A stretch of DNA of 64,000 nt from Henriciella aquimarina (GCF_002088975.1 NZ_NCST01000061.1:62001-126000), one strand, 5' to 3'. Shown: positions 53,532 to 62,956, counted from the first letter of the stretch. The notes: a model not told the origin generated them from the letters alone. Numbers and translations: made by a program.

Positions 53532-54311
53532 ATGTTGAGAGCCATGCTCTGCCTGCTGGCGGGAAGCCTGTTTGTGTCTGACGGCGCCGCCCAGGGCGTC
53601 TCCTGTGGTCCGGAGACGGATCTGGTTTCGCTTATGAGGTGCAGCAGCGAGGCCGTTTCCCTGCAGCCGGAGGCCAAGCGGGCCGGGCTTTGCCAGCCCC
53701 TGATGGACGCGGCAAGCGCGGTCGGCGGCGAGCCTCTGGCGCGCGAGACGGCGGCGCAGCATCGGGAGTGTTCGCTGGCGCCGGAGGCCGGAGAGCCGGC
53801 CTATCCGGACTATGGCTGGCAAGCCGCGCAGGCCCTGATCCGGGAGGGTGGTCCCGCCCGGCTGATCGAGGCGGCAAGAGCCCGTCAGGGGGCTCTGCGC
53901 TATGGTCGGGCCGAGGCTTTGCTGGCGGCTGGCATTCGGGCGGCCGGTTACCACCAGGACAGCGAAGAAGCGCGGCGGCTGGCTGCAGCCCCCGGCCTGG
54001 CCGCCCGGCTTAATGGCGAGTTGTTGTCTCTGGCGCAGGCGGCAAGCGATTTCGAACGCGGTGATCTTGCCCATGCGGCGGCGAAGCTTGCGACCTACCG
54101 TTGTGATCAGGCGGCCTTCGATCGGGCGACGCGCCTGGTCATGGCGCCGGAGGCTGTGCGCTATACGTTCTGGCGAGCCCGGGTCACGGGGGAGCGCTCG
54201 CGTCTGCCGGAGGCCATCATGACGGGCGCGGCCAGCACGGACACCCGACCCCTGCGGCAAGGCCTAGAGGGACTTGCATTGCTGGGCGAGCTCGGCGATT
54301 GCACGGACTAA
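53532..54311 (+). CDS. Secreted hypothetical protein, alpha-helical
   Basis: 259 residues. A signal peptide (about 1-20, GAAQG), mature chain Ala-rich and helical with Cys residues at regular places (VSCGPETD, MRCSSEA, GLCQPL, RECSLA, YRCDQA, GDCTD), likely forming disulfides. I recognise no family. The repeated helical pairs could be degenerate TPR-like repeats. AGGAGG lies 5 bases before the ATG at 53532. It is divergent from the EEP gene. Confidence 0.75.
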   Translation: MLRAMLCLLAGSLFVSDGAAQGVSCGPETDLVSLMRCSSEAVSLQPEAKRAGLCQPLMDAASAVGGEPLARETAAQHRECSLAPEAGEPAYPDYGWQAAQALIREGGPARLIEAARARQGALRYGRAEALLAAGIRAAGYHQDSEEARRLAAAPGLAARLNGELLSLAQAASDFERGDLAHAAAKLATYRCDQAAFDRATRLVMAPEAVRYTFWRARVTGERSRLPEAIMTGAASTDTRPLRQGLEGLALLGELGDCTD

Positions 54312-54374
54312 GGCCTTCATGTCACAAGAAAATATCCCCCAGTTAACTTTCATGCGTGTATAACAGGTACCGTC

Positions 54375-55061
54375 ATGAGTGATCCCGAGTTCGAACCCGA
54401 GAAGTCAGTCGCCGGTGCAAAGGAAATCGGCGCGCTTGCCCACCTCTACCGGGCGGAGGTGTACCGCTCGACGATCTGGCGCCAGCGTCTGGACATGACG
54501 ACGAACTGGGCGGTCGTCTCGACGGGGATTGCCCTGTCGGTCAGCTTTGCGAGCGCCAATGCATCGCCGCTGCCGATCCCGCTGGTCGGGATGCTGACGA
54601 TCATGTTCCTTTTCCTGGAAGCGCGTCGTTACCGCTATTTCGCGGTCTGGAAGTTCCGCGCCCGGCTGCTCGAACTTGCCGCAATGGTACCGATCCTGCG
54701 CGGGCAGGGGGCCGACATCCCACAGGACCGGGGCACGGCCCTGTCGGACGATTATGTCCGTCCCAGGCACCGCATATCCCTGCTGCGGGCGCTCGGCCAG
54801 CGGCTGCGGCGCAACTATCTCTGGATTTTCGCGATCCAGTACGCCTCCTATATCGCGAAGATCTGGATCCATCCGATTGAGGCGGTGAACATCGACCAGA
54901 TGCTGACGCGGGCGCATATCGGGCCGATGCCGGGCGGTGTGTCCCTGCTTCTGGGCACGCTCCTTCTGATCTGGTTCGTCGTGCTCACCCTGTGGGCCTG
55001 GTATAATGACCGTCACGACAAGACGACGATGTCAGATTATCTGAAAGGCGAGCCGGAGTAA
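54375..55061 (+). CDS. DUF2270 family membrane protein
   Basis: 228 residues. The conserved start FYRAEVYRST-like segment (LYRAEVYRSTIWRQRLDMTTNWAVV, in parts) is typical of DUF2270, followed by helices near 52-85 and a C-terminal helix (about 190-212). Members occur beside Kup or stress genes in other genomes; function is unknown. No strong ribosome-binding site. A perfect operator-like dyad lies just after its stop codon. Confidence 0.8.
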   Translation: MSDPEFEPEKSVAGAKEIGALAHLYRAEVYRSTIWRQRLDMTTNWAVVSTGIALSVSFASANASPLPIPLVGMLTIMFLFLEARRYRYFAVWKFRARLLELAAMVPILRGQGADIPQDRGTALSDDYVRPRHRISLLRALGQRLRRNYLWIFAIQYASYIAKIWIHPIEAVNIDQMLTRAHIGPMPGGVSLLLGTLLLIWFVVLTLWAWYNDRHDKTTMSDYLKGEPE

Positions 55062-55073
55062 TTGCCTGCTGCG

Positions 55074-55096
55074 GTACAAATCGTTTGCATTTGTAC
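55074..55096. promoter_or_regulatory. Perfect 8-bp dyad in front of the DEAD-box helicase leader
   Basis: GTACAAAT (55074-55081), 7-base centre CGTTTGC, ATTTGTAC (55089-55096). It is 12 bases after the DUF2270 stop and 224 bases before the helicase start. It could be an operator for the helicase or an mRNA end structure. Confidence 0.45.
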
Positions 55097-55320
55097 ACTC
55101 AGGGCTTATGTTTCGCCCAGACGCCTCAGGCATCGATCAAGTGATCCGCTGGCCAGACCGGCCCGGATCGAGCGACTTTCCTAATACGATCGTTGCCTTG
55201 CGAACCCAAAGCCCTGAACGCGCCATCATCCGGACGGCAGAATGGTCTGCCGCCCATTGCTATTCGCGCCCAGTGTGCGGGACAAAGCCCGCCCTTCAGG
55301 CATATCTGAAAGACTTTTTC

Positions 55321-56598
55321 TTGACCCAATTTTCCAATCTCGGCCTTGCCGAGCCTATCCTGCGTGCCGTTTCTGCGCAGGGCTATACCGATCCGACGCC
55401 GATCCAGGCGCAGGTCATCCCCGCCATGATGGCGGGCCGCGATGTGCTGGGCACTGCCCAGACCGGCACCGGCAAGACGGCGGCTTTCGTGCTGCCGCTT
55501 CTCAATGCGCTTTCTGGCGAGAGACGCCGGCCGGAGCCCAAATCCTGCCGCGCCTTGATCCTGGCGCCGACCCGCGAACTGGCGGCCCAGATCGTCGAGA
55601 GCGCGCAGGCCTATAGCGCCGGCACCAAGATCTCCGTCACCATGATCATCGGCGGTGTAAAGATGTCGAAGCAGGTGCGTGCCATGCAACGCGGCGTCGA
55701 TATCGTCGTCGCCACGCCCGGCCGCCTGCTGGATCTCAAGAAGCAGGACGCGATCCGTTTCGACCAGATCCAGAGCGTCGTGCTCGACGAGGCCGATCAC
55801 ATGATGGATATGGGCTTTCTGCCGCAGATCCGGAACGTGCTGCGCCAGCTGCCGAAAGTGCGCCAGACGGTGCTGCTTTCCGCGACCATGCCGACGGATA
55901 TCCGCAAGCTGGCCGACCAGTTCCTGAACGATCCGGTCGACATCGCTGTGGCGCAGGTCTCCAAGCCGGTGGAACGCATCGAGCAGAGCGTGCGATTCAT
56001 GCGCCAGGACCAGAAACGCGATGCCTTGCGCGATATTCTCGTCGACGAGAATGTGGAGACCGCGATCGTCTTCACGCGGACCAAGCATGGCGCCGACCGT
56101 GTCTGTAAACATCTCGAGGCTGATGGCATTCGCGCTGCCGCCATCCATGGCAACAAGAGCCAGAACCGGCGCACGCAGGCGCTCGAAGCCTTCAAGGCGC
56201 GTGACCTCAAGGTGCTGGTGGCCACCGATATCGCTGCGCGCGGCATCGACATCGAACGCGTCTCCCACGTCGTGAATTTCGACCTGCCGAACGTGCCGGA
56301 ATCCTATGTCCACCGGATCGGCCGCACGGCCCGTGCCGGTGAGAGCGGGACTGCCATCGCCTTCTGCGATCCGTCCGAGCGCAAGCTGCTGCGCGATATC
56401 GAGAAGCTGATCGGCAACCGTCTGGCCGGCAACGAGGCCGGGCAGCAGGACGAGCCGCAAAGCGAGGGCCGCGAACGTGGCTTCCGCCCGGAAAAGGACG
56501 GCCAGAGACGCCGCAAGCCGCGCCGGCGTAACCGCTCGCGCAAGGCTGGCGGCAAGGCGCAGGGCAATGCCGGTCGCCAAAGCAGCCACGCCTCTTGA
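55321..56598 (+). CDS. DEAD-box ATP-dependent RNA helicase
   Basis: 425 residues from the TTG at 55321. All helicase motifs are present: Q motif (PTPIQAQVIP), AQTGTGKTAAF, PTRELA, LDEADHM, SAT, VATDIAARGID and HRIGRTAR. A basic Arg/Lys tail (about 370-425) binds RNA, as in RhlE. The open frame runs 71 codons further upstream, but that part resembles no helicase, while MTQFSNLGLAEPILRAV from the TTG matches the usual RhlE start. The 220-base leader may be a regulatory 5' UTR, common in cold-induced helicases. Confidence 0.9.
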   Translation: MTQFSNLGLAEPILRAVSAQGYTDPTPIQAQVIPAMMAGRDVLGTAQTGTGKTAAFVLPLLNALSGERRRPEPKSCRALILAPTRELAAQIVESAQAYSAGTKISVTMIIGGVKMSKQVRAMQRGVDIVVATPGRLLDLKKQDAIRFDQIQSVVLDEADHMMDMGFLPQIRNVLRQLPKVRQTVLLSATMPTDIRKLADQFLNDPVDIAVAQVSKPVERIEQSVRFMRQDQKRDALRDILVDENVETAIVFTRTKHGADRVCKHLEADGIRAAAIHGNKSQNRRTQALEAFKARDLKVLVATDIAARGIDIERVSHVVNFDLPNVPESYVHRIGRTARAGESGTAIAFCDPSERKLLRDIEKLIGNRLAGNEAGQQDEPQSEGRERGFRPEKDGQRRRKPRRRNRSRKAGGKAQGNAGRQSSHAS

Positions 56599-56719
56599 CC
56601 ATCTGGCGCTTTTCCCGTTTAAAGCGCCGCTTCAGGACGGGAAGGTGCGGAGCCGCCGTTGAAATCGTGAAGCTCGCCAGGGACGCTTCACCGGCCCGCG
56701 TCGTAAAAGGAAGAAGACC

Positions 56720-57337
56720 ATGTCGCGTCGTCACTCGACGAAGTACAAGATCGACCGCCGTGTCGGTGAAAATATCTGGGGCCGCCCCAAATCTCCGGTC
56801 AACAAGCGCCCGACCAAGCCCGGCCAGCACGGCCAGGGCCGCCGGCAAAAGGTGTCTGACTATGGCCTGCAGCTCATGGCCAAGCAGAAGCTCAAATTCC
56901 ACTATGGTGACATCACCGAGAAGCAGTTCCGCCGCACCTATGACGAAGCCAACCGTCAAAAGGGCAACACGGCCGAGAACCTGATCGGCCTGCTGGAAAG
57001 CCGCCTTGAGGCGTTTGTCTATCGCGCCAAGTTCGTTCCGACGATCTTCGCAGCGCGCCAGTTCGTGAACCACGGCCATGTCAAAGTGAACGGCGTCAAG
57101 ACGAATGTCGGTTCCTACCGCCTGAAGGCAGGCGACGTTGTCGAGATTCGTGAAAAGTCGCGCAATCTCGCCCTGGTTCTGGAAGCGCTCGGGTCGCCTG
57201 AACGCGACGTGCCGGAATATATCGAAGTCGATCCGAAGGCGATGACGGCGACCTTTATCCGCGTGCCGGAACTCAATGACGTGCCGTATCCGGTGAAAAT
57301 GGAACCGGCCCAGGTGGTCGAGTTCTACTCTTCGTAA
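56720..57337 (+). CDS. rpsD: 30S ribosomal protein S4
   Basis: 205 residues, full length. [21 protein letters not shown] start, in parts, is typical of alphaproteobacterial S4; the zinc Cys residues of other S4 forms are absent, as usual here. The S4 RNA-binding domain begins [18 protein letters not shown] and includes [21 protein letters not shown] lies 3 bases before the ATG. S4 nucleates small-subunit assembly. It ends at a strong terminator. Confidence 0.97.
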   Translation: MSRRHSTKYKIDRRVGENIWGRPKSPVNKRPTKPGQHGQGRRQKVSDYGLQLMAKQKLKFHYGDITEKQFRRTYDEANRQKGNTAENLIGLLESRLEAFVYRAKFVPTIFAARQFVNHGHVKVNGVKTNVGSYRLKAGDVVEIREKSRNLALVLEALGSPERDVPEYIEVDPKAMTATFIRVPELNDVPYPVKMEPAQVVEFYSS

Positions 57338-57366
57338 GCGCTCTTCGGAGACTTGCAGACAGGATC

Positions 57367-57396
57367 AAGCCGCGCTCTGTTGGGCGCGGCTTTTTT
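57367..57396 (+). terminator. Rho-independent terminator after rpsD
   Basis: AAGCCGCGC (57367-57375)/GCGCGGCTT (57384-57392) with an 8-base loop and six T from 57391. Confidence 0.92.
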
Positions 57397-57427
57397 CATT
57401 TACGGCCGCGTCGCGTGAGGGGCAGAC

Positions 57428-58255
57428 ATGAACAGACCATCCATTGATGAGGTGCGACAGCGGTTTCTGGCGTCGTCCGGACAATCCTTCGACCTCTCAA
57501 AGCGCGATAGCGGCGACCGGGACCTGTTTCCCGACAAGAAGCATGCCCGCAAGTTCCTCAAGGAAGATGCCGGTGCCATCGATGAGCTGCAGGACCTGCT
57601 CTATGCCACGCGGGAACGAGCGGTTCTCGTCGTGCTGCAGGGGATGGACACGTCCGGCAAGAGCGGCGTCATCCGCAATGTCTTCGCAGAGACCTCGCCC
57701 CTGGGCATGCGGGTCAAGGCGTTCAAGGCGCCGACCCGGATCGAGCTTGGGCATGACTATCTCTGGCGAGTCCATGAAGCGACGCCGCGCAAGGGCTTCA
57801 TCGGCATTTTCGACCGGTCGCATTATGAGGATGTGCTGGTGGTGAAGGTGCGCGGCTTTGCGCCGCCGGAGGCCATCGAGCAGCGCTATGACCAGATCAA
57901 CCAGTTCGAAAAACACCTCACAGAGAACGGGACGACGATCCTGAAATTCATGCTGCATGTCGGCTATGAAGAGCAGGGCGAGCGGCTGAGGGAGCGGATT
58001 ACCGAACCGCACAAGCGCTGGAAGTTCAACCCGGGCGATCTCGATGACCGTCGCCTCTGGCCGGATTTCATGAAGGCCTATGAAACCATGGTGGAGCGTT
58101 GCTCGACGCCCTGGGCGCCCTGGTATGTCATCCCCGCCGATAGCCGGCCGCGCCGGAACGCCGCCATTGCGAGAATTGTCCGGGGTGCGCTCGAGGACCT
58201 AAAGCTGGAATGGCCGGATCCCGGCCATAAGCTCGAAGACTATGATTTCGGCTGA
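57428..58255 (+). CDS. Polyphosphate kinase 2 family protein
   Basis: 275 residues. Walker A GMDTSGKSG (72-80), Walker B-like FDRSHYEDVLV (128-138) with catalytic Asp129 and Arg130, and a lid region (RERITEPHKRWKFNPGDLDDR, in parts). PPK2 enzymes transfer phosphate between polyphosphate and nucleotides. The subclass (ADP- or AMP-phosphorylating) cannot be read by eye. AGGGG lies 6 bases before the ATG. Confidence 0.93.
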   Translation: MNRPSIDEVRQRFLASSGQSFDLSKRDSGDRDLFPDKKHARKFLKEDAGAIDELQDLLYATRERAVLVVLQGMDTSGKSGVIRNVFAETSPLGMRVKAFKAPTRIELGHDYLWRVHEATPRKGFIGIFDRSHYEDVLVVKVRGFAPPEAIEQRYDQINQFEKHLTENGTTILKFMLHVGYEEQGERLRERITEPHKRWKFNPGDLDDRRLWPDFMKAYETMVERCSTPWAPWYVIPADSRPRRNAAIARIVRGALEDLKLEWPDPGHKLEDYDFG

Positions 58256-58279
58256 AACGGGCTGAGCCGGTATCTGGAT

Positions 58280-58335
58280 GGCCCGCCTGACCCGGGATCT
58301 GGAGGTGTCAGGCCTCCAGGCCTGTCAGGCGGGCC
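58280..58335. repeat. Large nested hairpin between convergent genes
   Basis: GGCCCGCCTGAC (58280-58291) pairs 12/12 with GTCAGGCGGGCC (58324-58335); inside it CTGGAGG (58299-58305) pairs with CCTCCAG (58313-58319). A further long-range stem, CATGATGCG (58337-58345)/CGCATCATG (58384-58392), follows. No U-tract. It fills the gap between PPK2 and the DUF2807 gene. Confidence 0.55.
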
Positions 58336-58403
58336 GCATGATGCGCTCGGGCGTCGATTTTCAGGGTCAGGGTCAATAACCCACGCATCATGTGTCTGTG
58401 GCC

Positions 58404-59096
58404 TCAGCCGACGCTGACAGAGCCGCCGCTCGACTTGTCGATCGTCACGTCAGTCGCGCCGCCATCGACCCGGACGCTGCCGCCGCTCGAGGCGTCGGCA
58501 TCGATGCGCTCGCTGGCATAAGCGCGGATCGAGGCGCCACTGGAGACGTCGGCGCTGAGTGAGGTGCACTGCAGGCTGCTGGCATCGATGCTGGCGCCCG
58601 ACGAAGCTTCGGCTTCGAGCTCATTGCACGTGCCGGAGGCCTCCACATTCGATCCGCTGGACGCCTCGATATCGATCTCACCGGTCGAGATGTTGGTGAT
58701 GACCGCGCGGGCGCCGGAAGAGACGTCGATGGATGTCTCCTCGCCGGAGAGGCCGGAGCCTTCCACGGAGGAGCCGGACGAGGCTTCGATCTCGGAGAGC
58801 GCCTGAGCGCCGACGGTCACCGTATAGGCTGTGCGCCGGCCGCCCCAGCCTATCTTCCGGGGGCGTTTGAGCACGAGGTCGCCATCGTCGACCTCGACAA
58901 TGATGTCGTCGAAATCGCCCTTGCTGTTCTCAACCACAACTGATTGCGTCACGCCGGTTTCGTAGATGACTTCGATGCCGGCGGAGACATCGATGCCGTC
59001 GAAGGCCGATACGTCATAGGTGCGGGTCTCGGCAAGCGCGGGCAGCGCGGCGAGTGAAGTGGTCGCCAGAGCGATGGCGGTGAGGCGAAGCGGCAT
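58404..59096 (-). CDS. DUF2807 (head GIN) family secreted protein
   Basis: 230 residues. A signal peptide (about 1-22, ALAE), then a DUF2807 right-handed beta-helix-like domain: SAFDGIDVSAGIEVIYETG, and many short repeats of the SSG-S type (SSGSSVEGS, SSGARAVI, SSGSNVEAS, SSGASIDAS, SSGASIRAY, SSGGSVRV, SSGGSVSV). Such proteins are bacterial envelope proteins of unknown function. It is divergent from a lipoprotein across a region with two 19-bp direct repeats. Confidence 0.9.
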   Translation of the reverse strand: MPLRLTAIALATTSLAALPALAETRTYDVSAFDGIDVSAGIEVIYETGVTQSVVVENSKGDFDDIIVEVDDGDLVLKRPRKIGWGGRRTAYTVTVGAQALSEIEASSGSSVEGSGLSGEETSIDVSSGARAVITNISTGEIDIEASSGSNVEASGTCNELEAEASSGASIDASSLQCTSLSADVSSGASIRAYASERIDADASSGGSVRVDGGATDVTIDKSSGGSVSVG

Positions 59097-59150
59097 GAGA
59101 TGATCCTTTCACAGCGCCTGTTTCCTGCGGGAAACAAATGAGTTGACTTG

Positions 59151-59192
59151 CTATTATCGATAGTCAATACGAACTATTATCGTAAGTCAATA
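59151..59192. promoter_or_regulatory. Two 19-bp direct repeats with 23-bp period and flanking half-sites
   Basis: Positions 59151-59169 and 59174-59192 are 17/19 identical (CTATTATCG, two variable bases, AGTCAATA-type end). Dyad half-sites TTGACT (59143-59148) and AGTCAA (59162-59167, 59185-59190) overlap them. It sits between the divergent DUF2807 and lipoprotein genes, about two helix turns apart, as expected for a cooperative regulator site. Confidence 0.55.
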
Positions 59193-59206
59193 AGGATTTT
59201 ATCGTC

Positions 59207-59593
59207 ATGCCTAAATCGCTTCGTCCCGCAATGTTTGCCGCAGCGGCCGTCGGACTCTTCGCCCTCAGTGGTTGCATCATTGTCGATGCCGACGAGCATG
59301 ACCTCGGCACAGACTGGGATTCCCACCCCAGCTACGGCACGCTCAAGGCCGCTGACGTGACCGCCGACTCGGTGACAGTGCGGGTCACGTCGAATGGCTG
59401 CACCAGCAAGGATTTCATCGGCACCGATGTGCGCCGCATGGGCGAGGAGCGCTTTTCGGTGGGCTTCTACCGCGAGAAGGAAGACTATTGCCGCGCCAAC
59501 CTGCCGGACGGCGTGGCGCTGACCTGGAGCTTTGCCGAACTCGGCATTCCCGATGGCGCGGAAGTGAAGGTCTGCAACACCATCAGCAACTAG
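59207..59593 (+). CDS. Small lipoprotein
   Basis: 128 residues. Lipobox LSGC with Cys23, then a compact beta-rich domain with a Cys pair and two more Cys ([20 protein letters not shown]). AAGGA lies 10 bases before the ATG. Not a family I recognise; gene pairing with DUF2807 suggests shared control. Its stop overlaps the rimO stop on the other strand by 4 bases. Confidence 0.78.
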   Translation: MPKSLRPAMFAAAAVGLFALSGCIIVDADEHDLGTDWDSHPSYGTLKAADVTADSVTVRVTSNGCTSKDFIGTDVRRMGEERFSVGFYREKEDYCRANLPDGVALTWSFAELGIPDGAEVKVCNTISN

Positions 59594-60945
59594 GCCGGTT
59601 CGGCGTAGAGGTCATAGTCGTCAGCGTCCGTAACCCTGGCGCTGACGATGTCGCCGGCAGAGAGATGGCCGGCATTGGCAAGGTAAACGACGCCGTCGAC
59701 TTCCGGCGCATCGGCCTTGGAACGCGCCAGCATTTCACCCGGCTCATCGCTCGGCGCGTCAATAATGACGTCCTGCACGGTGCCGACCTGGGCGGCGGCG
59801 CGCTCGGCCGAGATTTCCGCCTGCAGCGCCATGAAGCGGTGCCAGCGTTCTTCCTTCACCTCTTCCGGAATGTGCCCGTCGAGCAGCCGGCTCTCGGCAT
59901 GTTCGACATTCTCGTATTTGAAGCAGCCGGCCCGGTCGATCTTTGCTTCGCGGATGAAGTCGAGCAGGATCTGAAAGTCCTCTTCGGTCTCGCCCGGAAA
60001 GCCGACAATGAAGGTCGAGCGGATTGTCATGCCGGGCACGTCGCGGCGCCATTGCTGGATGCGCTCCAGCACGCGGTCCTGTTTGGCGGGGCGTTTCATC
60101 GCCTTCAGCACATTGGCCGAGGCATGCTGGAAAGGGATGTCGAGATAGGGAAGGATCGTTCCGTCGGCCATCAACGGGATGACCTTGTCGACATGCGGAT
60201 AGGGGTAGATGTAATGCATCCGTACCCAAGCGCCGAGCGAGCCGAGCCCGCGCGCCAGGTCGAGGAAACGGGTCTCGTATTCCTCGCCTTTCCAGGTCTG
60301 TGGGGCGTATTTCACGTCGAGGCCGTAGGCAGACGTGTCCTGGCTGATCACCAATAGCTCGTTCACCCCGGCGCGCACCAGCTGTTCGGCCTCGGTCAGC
60401 ACATGGTGGATGGGGCGGCTGGCAAGGTCGCCGCGCAGCTTCGGGATGATGCAGAAGCTGCAGCGATTGTTACAGCCTTCGGAGATCTTCAGGTAGGAAT
60501 AGTGGCGCGGCGTGAGCTTCAGCCCCGTCTCCGGCACAAGGTCGGTATAGGCATTGGGGGGCGGCGTCAGATGGGTGTGAACCGCCTCCATCACCTGTTC
60601 GTACTGGTGCGGCCCGGTTACCGCGAGCACCTTGGGATGGGCTTTCTGGATCACCTCCGGCTCGGCGCCGAGACAGCCGGTCACGATCACCTTGCCATTC
60701 GCCTCTATGGCCTCGCCGATGGCATCAAGGCTCTCGTCGCGCGCTGAATCGAGAAAGCCGCACGTGTTCACGAGCACGAGGTCTGCGCCCTCATAGTCAG
60801 GCGAGATCGCATAGCCTTCGGCCCGCAGGCGCGTGATGATGCGTTCGCTGTCGACCAGCGCTTTCGGGCAGCCGAGCGAGACAATGCCCACCTTGGGCTG
60901 GGTTTTGACCTGCGCCTTCGGCGGCGTCTGAATGAGGGTGCTCAT
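59590..60945 (-). CDS. rimO: Ribosomal protein S12 methylthiotransferase
   Basis: 451 residues. Methylthiotransferase domain with [15 protein letters not shown] near the N-terminus, the radical SAM cluster motif CNNRCSFC and a C-terminal TRAM domain (about 385-451). RimO adds a methylthio group to Asp88/89 of S12. The MSTLIQ start has no clear ribosome-binding site; a slightly later start is possible. Confidence 0.95.
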   Translation of the reverse strand: MSTLIQTPPKAQVKTQPKVGIVSLGCPKALVDSERIITRLRAEGYAISPDYEGADLVLVNTCGFLDSARDESLDAIGEAIEANGKVIVTGCLGAEPEVIQKAHPKVLAVTGPHQYEQVMEAVHTHLTPPPNAYTDLVPETGLKLTPRHYSYLKISEGCNNRCSFCIIPKLRGDLASRPIHHVLTEAEQLVRAGVNELLVISQDTSAYGLDVKYAPQTWKGEEYETRFLDLARGLGSLGAWVRMHYIYPYPHVDKVIPLMADGTILPYLDIPFQHASANVLKAMKRPAKQDRVLERIQQWRRDVPGMTIRSTFIVGFPGETEEDFQILLDFIREAKIDRAGCFKYENVEHAESRLLDGHIPEEVKEERWHRFMALQAEISAERAAAQVGTVQDVIIDAPSDEPGEMLARSKADAPEVDGVVYLANAGHLSAGDIVSARVTDADDYDLYAEPA

Positions 60946-61035
60946 GGGGCGCGCCTTTACCAGCGGCGGAGCTTCATGGAAAGCGGCGAGCGCCGTTTGG
61001 CGGCGCCATCGCGCAGTTGTTCGGTTCGGGCGGCC

Positions 61036-62118
61036 TCAGGGATGCGCCTCAAGAAACGCCACCAACTCATCCTTCCAGAACTTGGCAGCCGTGTGCGTAC
61101 CGTGGCCGCGGGTGTCTTCGCTGGCGGGGATCAGGACGAAGCGGGCGTTGGGCATTTCGGCCGCGAGCGCTTCCGGGTCGCCGAGGCCGGGCGGGTTGAT
61201 GAAGTCGTCGGCGGAATTGATCCAGAGGACAGGCACCTCGATTTCCGAGAGGCGCGGGGCCGGGTTGTAGCTGCGCGAGGCGTCGAACTGGTAGATCGTG
61301 TCGTTCGGGTCGACCGCGCGAGCCTCCAGGCCCTCGGCCGAGGCGCGATACTGCTCGATGGCCTCTTCGCGCGTCGGGGCTTCGGCTTGCAGGCGGTAGG
61401 GGTTCGAGCCGGCAAGAAGCAGCGTGTTGGCGTAGATCTTGTGGCCGGTTTCGAGGTCGGCGGCGTCTTCATAATCACCGCCATCATAGTCCGGATCGTT
61501 CTCGAAGCCATCGATGATCATCTGGCGGAACATACGGTTGCGTCCGGCGATCTCGATGGCGTTACACGCAAGCGGCACGAGGCGCTCGGCAAAGCCCGGA
61601 TAGTCCTCACCCCAGACGAAACCATGCATGCAACCCATCGATGTGCCGAGGATCAGGTCCAGGCTCTCGACGCCTTCGCCCTCGGCCAGCATGCGGTGCT
61701 GGGCCTTGACCATGTCGTCATAGTCATAGCGTGGGAAATCGGTCTGCATCCCGTCGCTCGGCTTGGAACTGTCGCCATGGCCGAGATTGTCGGGCGAGAT
61801 GATGTAATGGGTCGCAAGGTCGAGCGGCTGGCCGGGCCCGAACAGCTCGTCGCCGAAGATGGGGCGCAAGAGGGAGAGGCCGCTGCCGCCAGTGCCGTGG
61901 AGCAGCATGACGGCATTGGTGATCTTGCCGTCGGTGTCGCGCTCGGGCGTGCCGAGCGTGTAATAGCTCATCGTGATGGCGGGCAGGATTTCGCCGGTCC
62001 CGAACTCGAAATCCTCAAGTTCGACGGTGTGATGTTCGGCCCTGTCCGCCCAGTCCTCGGCTGCCGCCGGGGCGGCGAGCCATGTCACGGCGAGGGTGAG
62101 GATCGACAATACCCGCAT
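61036..62118 (-). CDS. Secreted alpha/beta hydrolase, homoserine O-acetyltransferase-like
   Basis: 360 residues. A signal peptide (about 1-20), then the MetX-like fold: LHGTGGSG oxyanion segment, DNLGHGDSSKPSDG, nucleophile Ser160 in GTSMGC, and the final His in HGTH. Unlike biosynthetic MetX it is exported, so it is more likely a periplasmic hydrolase or acyltransferase of unknown substrate. Asp of the triad is probably in NSADDFINP. Confidence 0.88.
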   Translation of the reverse strand: MRVLSILTLAVTWLAAPAAAEDWADRAEHHTVELEDFEFGTGEILPAITMSYYTLGTPERDTDGKITNAVMLLHGTGGSGLSLLRPIFGDELFGPGQPLDLATHYIISPDNLGHGDSSKPSDGMQTDFPRYDYDDMVKAQHRMLAEGEGVESLDLILGTSMGCMHGFVWGEDYPGFAERLVPLACNAIEIAGRNRMFRQMIIDGFENDPDYDGGDYEDAADLETGHKIYANTLLLAGSNPYRLQAEAPTREEAIEQYRASAEGLEARAVDPNDTIYQFDASRSYNPAPRLSEIEVPVLWINSADDFINPPGLGDPEALAAEMPNARFVLIPASEDTRGHGTHTAAKFWKDELVAFLEAHP

Positions 62119-62214
62119 GATACGCTCCTTCGGTGGCGTCAGCGGGAAGAGACTAGCCGTCTCATGTCTTGTGGCAACAGGGCGTTCGCCTGCAAAGGAA
62201 GGAGGAAGGCCGCC

Positions 62215-62550
62215 TCAGGCCGCTTCCATTTCAATGCCTTTTTCGGCCATGAACTCTTTCAGTTCGCCGGTTTCGAACATTTCCTTGATGATGTCGCAGC
62301 CGCCGACAAACTCGCCCTTCACATAGAGCTGGGGAATGGTCGGCCAGTCGGAATAGATCTTGATGCCTTCACGCACATTCTGGTCTTCAAGGACGTTGGT
62401 GGCGACGTAGTCGACGCCGAGATAGTCGAGAACCTGCACGACGACCGAAGAGAAGCCGCATTGCGGGAAAGTGGGCGTCCCTTTCATGAAAAGCACCACG
62501 TCATGGCCTTTGACGGCCTTGTCGATGGCTTGCTGGACGTCGTCGCTCAT
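62215..62550 (-). CDS. grxD: Monothiol glutaredoxin (Grx4 type)
   Basis: 111 residues. The CGFS active site at 31-34 (KGTPTFPQCGFSSVVV context) and the cis-Pro strand (WPTIPQLYVKGEFVGGCDI, in part). Grx4 proteins hold or transfer Fe-S clusters, often with BolA; no bolA is seen in the window. It is followed on the minus strand by the hydrolase gene. Confidence 0.96.
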   Translation of the reverse strand: MSDDVQQAIDKAVKGHDVVLFMKGTPTFPQCGFSSVVVQVLDYLGVDYVATNVLEDQNVREGIKIYSDWPTIPQLYVKGEFVGGCDIIKEMFETGELKEFMAEKGIEMEAA

Positions 62551-62623
62551 GTCGGTCTCCGCTTGTCTGGCGTTGAAGGCAAGATGTGAGGCGGGAAGGG
62601 GCCAGCTTCAAGCCCCGGCCTGC

Positions 62624-62956
62624 CTACTGGTCTTTCACTTCCTTCATGACCTGCTCGCGCGCGACCGCAATCAGTTCGGCCATGTGCTCGCGAATGCGCG
62701 TGTCCGAGCGGTCGACGCCCTTGGCATCGAGGTCGGCGCGGACCTTGCGGAAAACGTCTTCGTCGCCCGGTTCTTCCAGGTCGGACATGACGACCGACTT
62801 GGCATATTCCTCGGCTTCCTTGCCGGTCATGTTCATCAGGTCTGCCGCCCAGAGGCCGAGCAGCTTGTTGCGGCGGTTCATGATCTTGAACTGCAGCGCG
62901 GAGTCGTGGGCGTATTTCGCTTCTTCAGCGCGCTCGCGATCGTCGAATGTGCTCAT
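62624..62956 (-). CDS. ATP synthase inhibitor zeta subunit (DUF1476)
   Basis: 110 residues, matching the alphaproteobacterial zeta inhibitor of F1FO ATP synthase: FDDRERAEEAKYAHD at the start, an alpha-helical core (LGLWAADLMNMTGKEAEEYAK, in part) and DTRIREHMAELIAVA at the end. It blocks ATP hydrolysis by the enzyme. The ATG at 62956 matches the family start (MSTFDDRE). A longer reading of 41 codons is not supported. Confidence 0.93.
   Translation of the reverse strand: MSTFDDRERAEEAKYAHDSALQFKIMNRRNKLLGLWAADLMNMTGKEAEEYAKSVVMSDLEEPGDEDVFRKVRADLDAKGVDRSDTRIREHMAELIAVAREQVMKEVKDQ

Noticed and set aside
55126-56589. A 487-codon open frame opposite the DEAD-box helicase
   Set aside because: Mirror of a gene with all helicase motifs; composition is typical of an antisense shadow.
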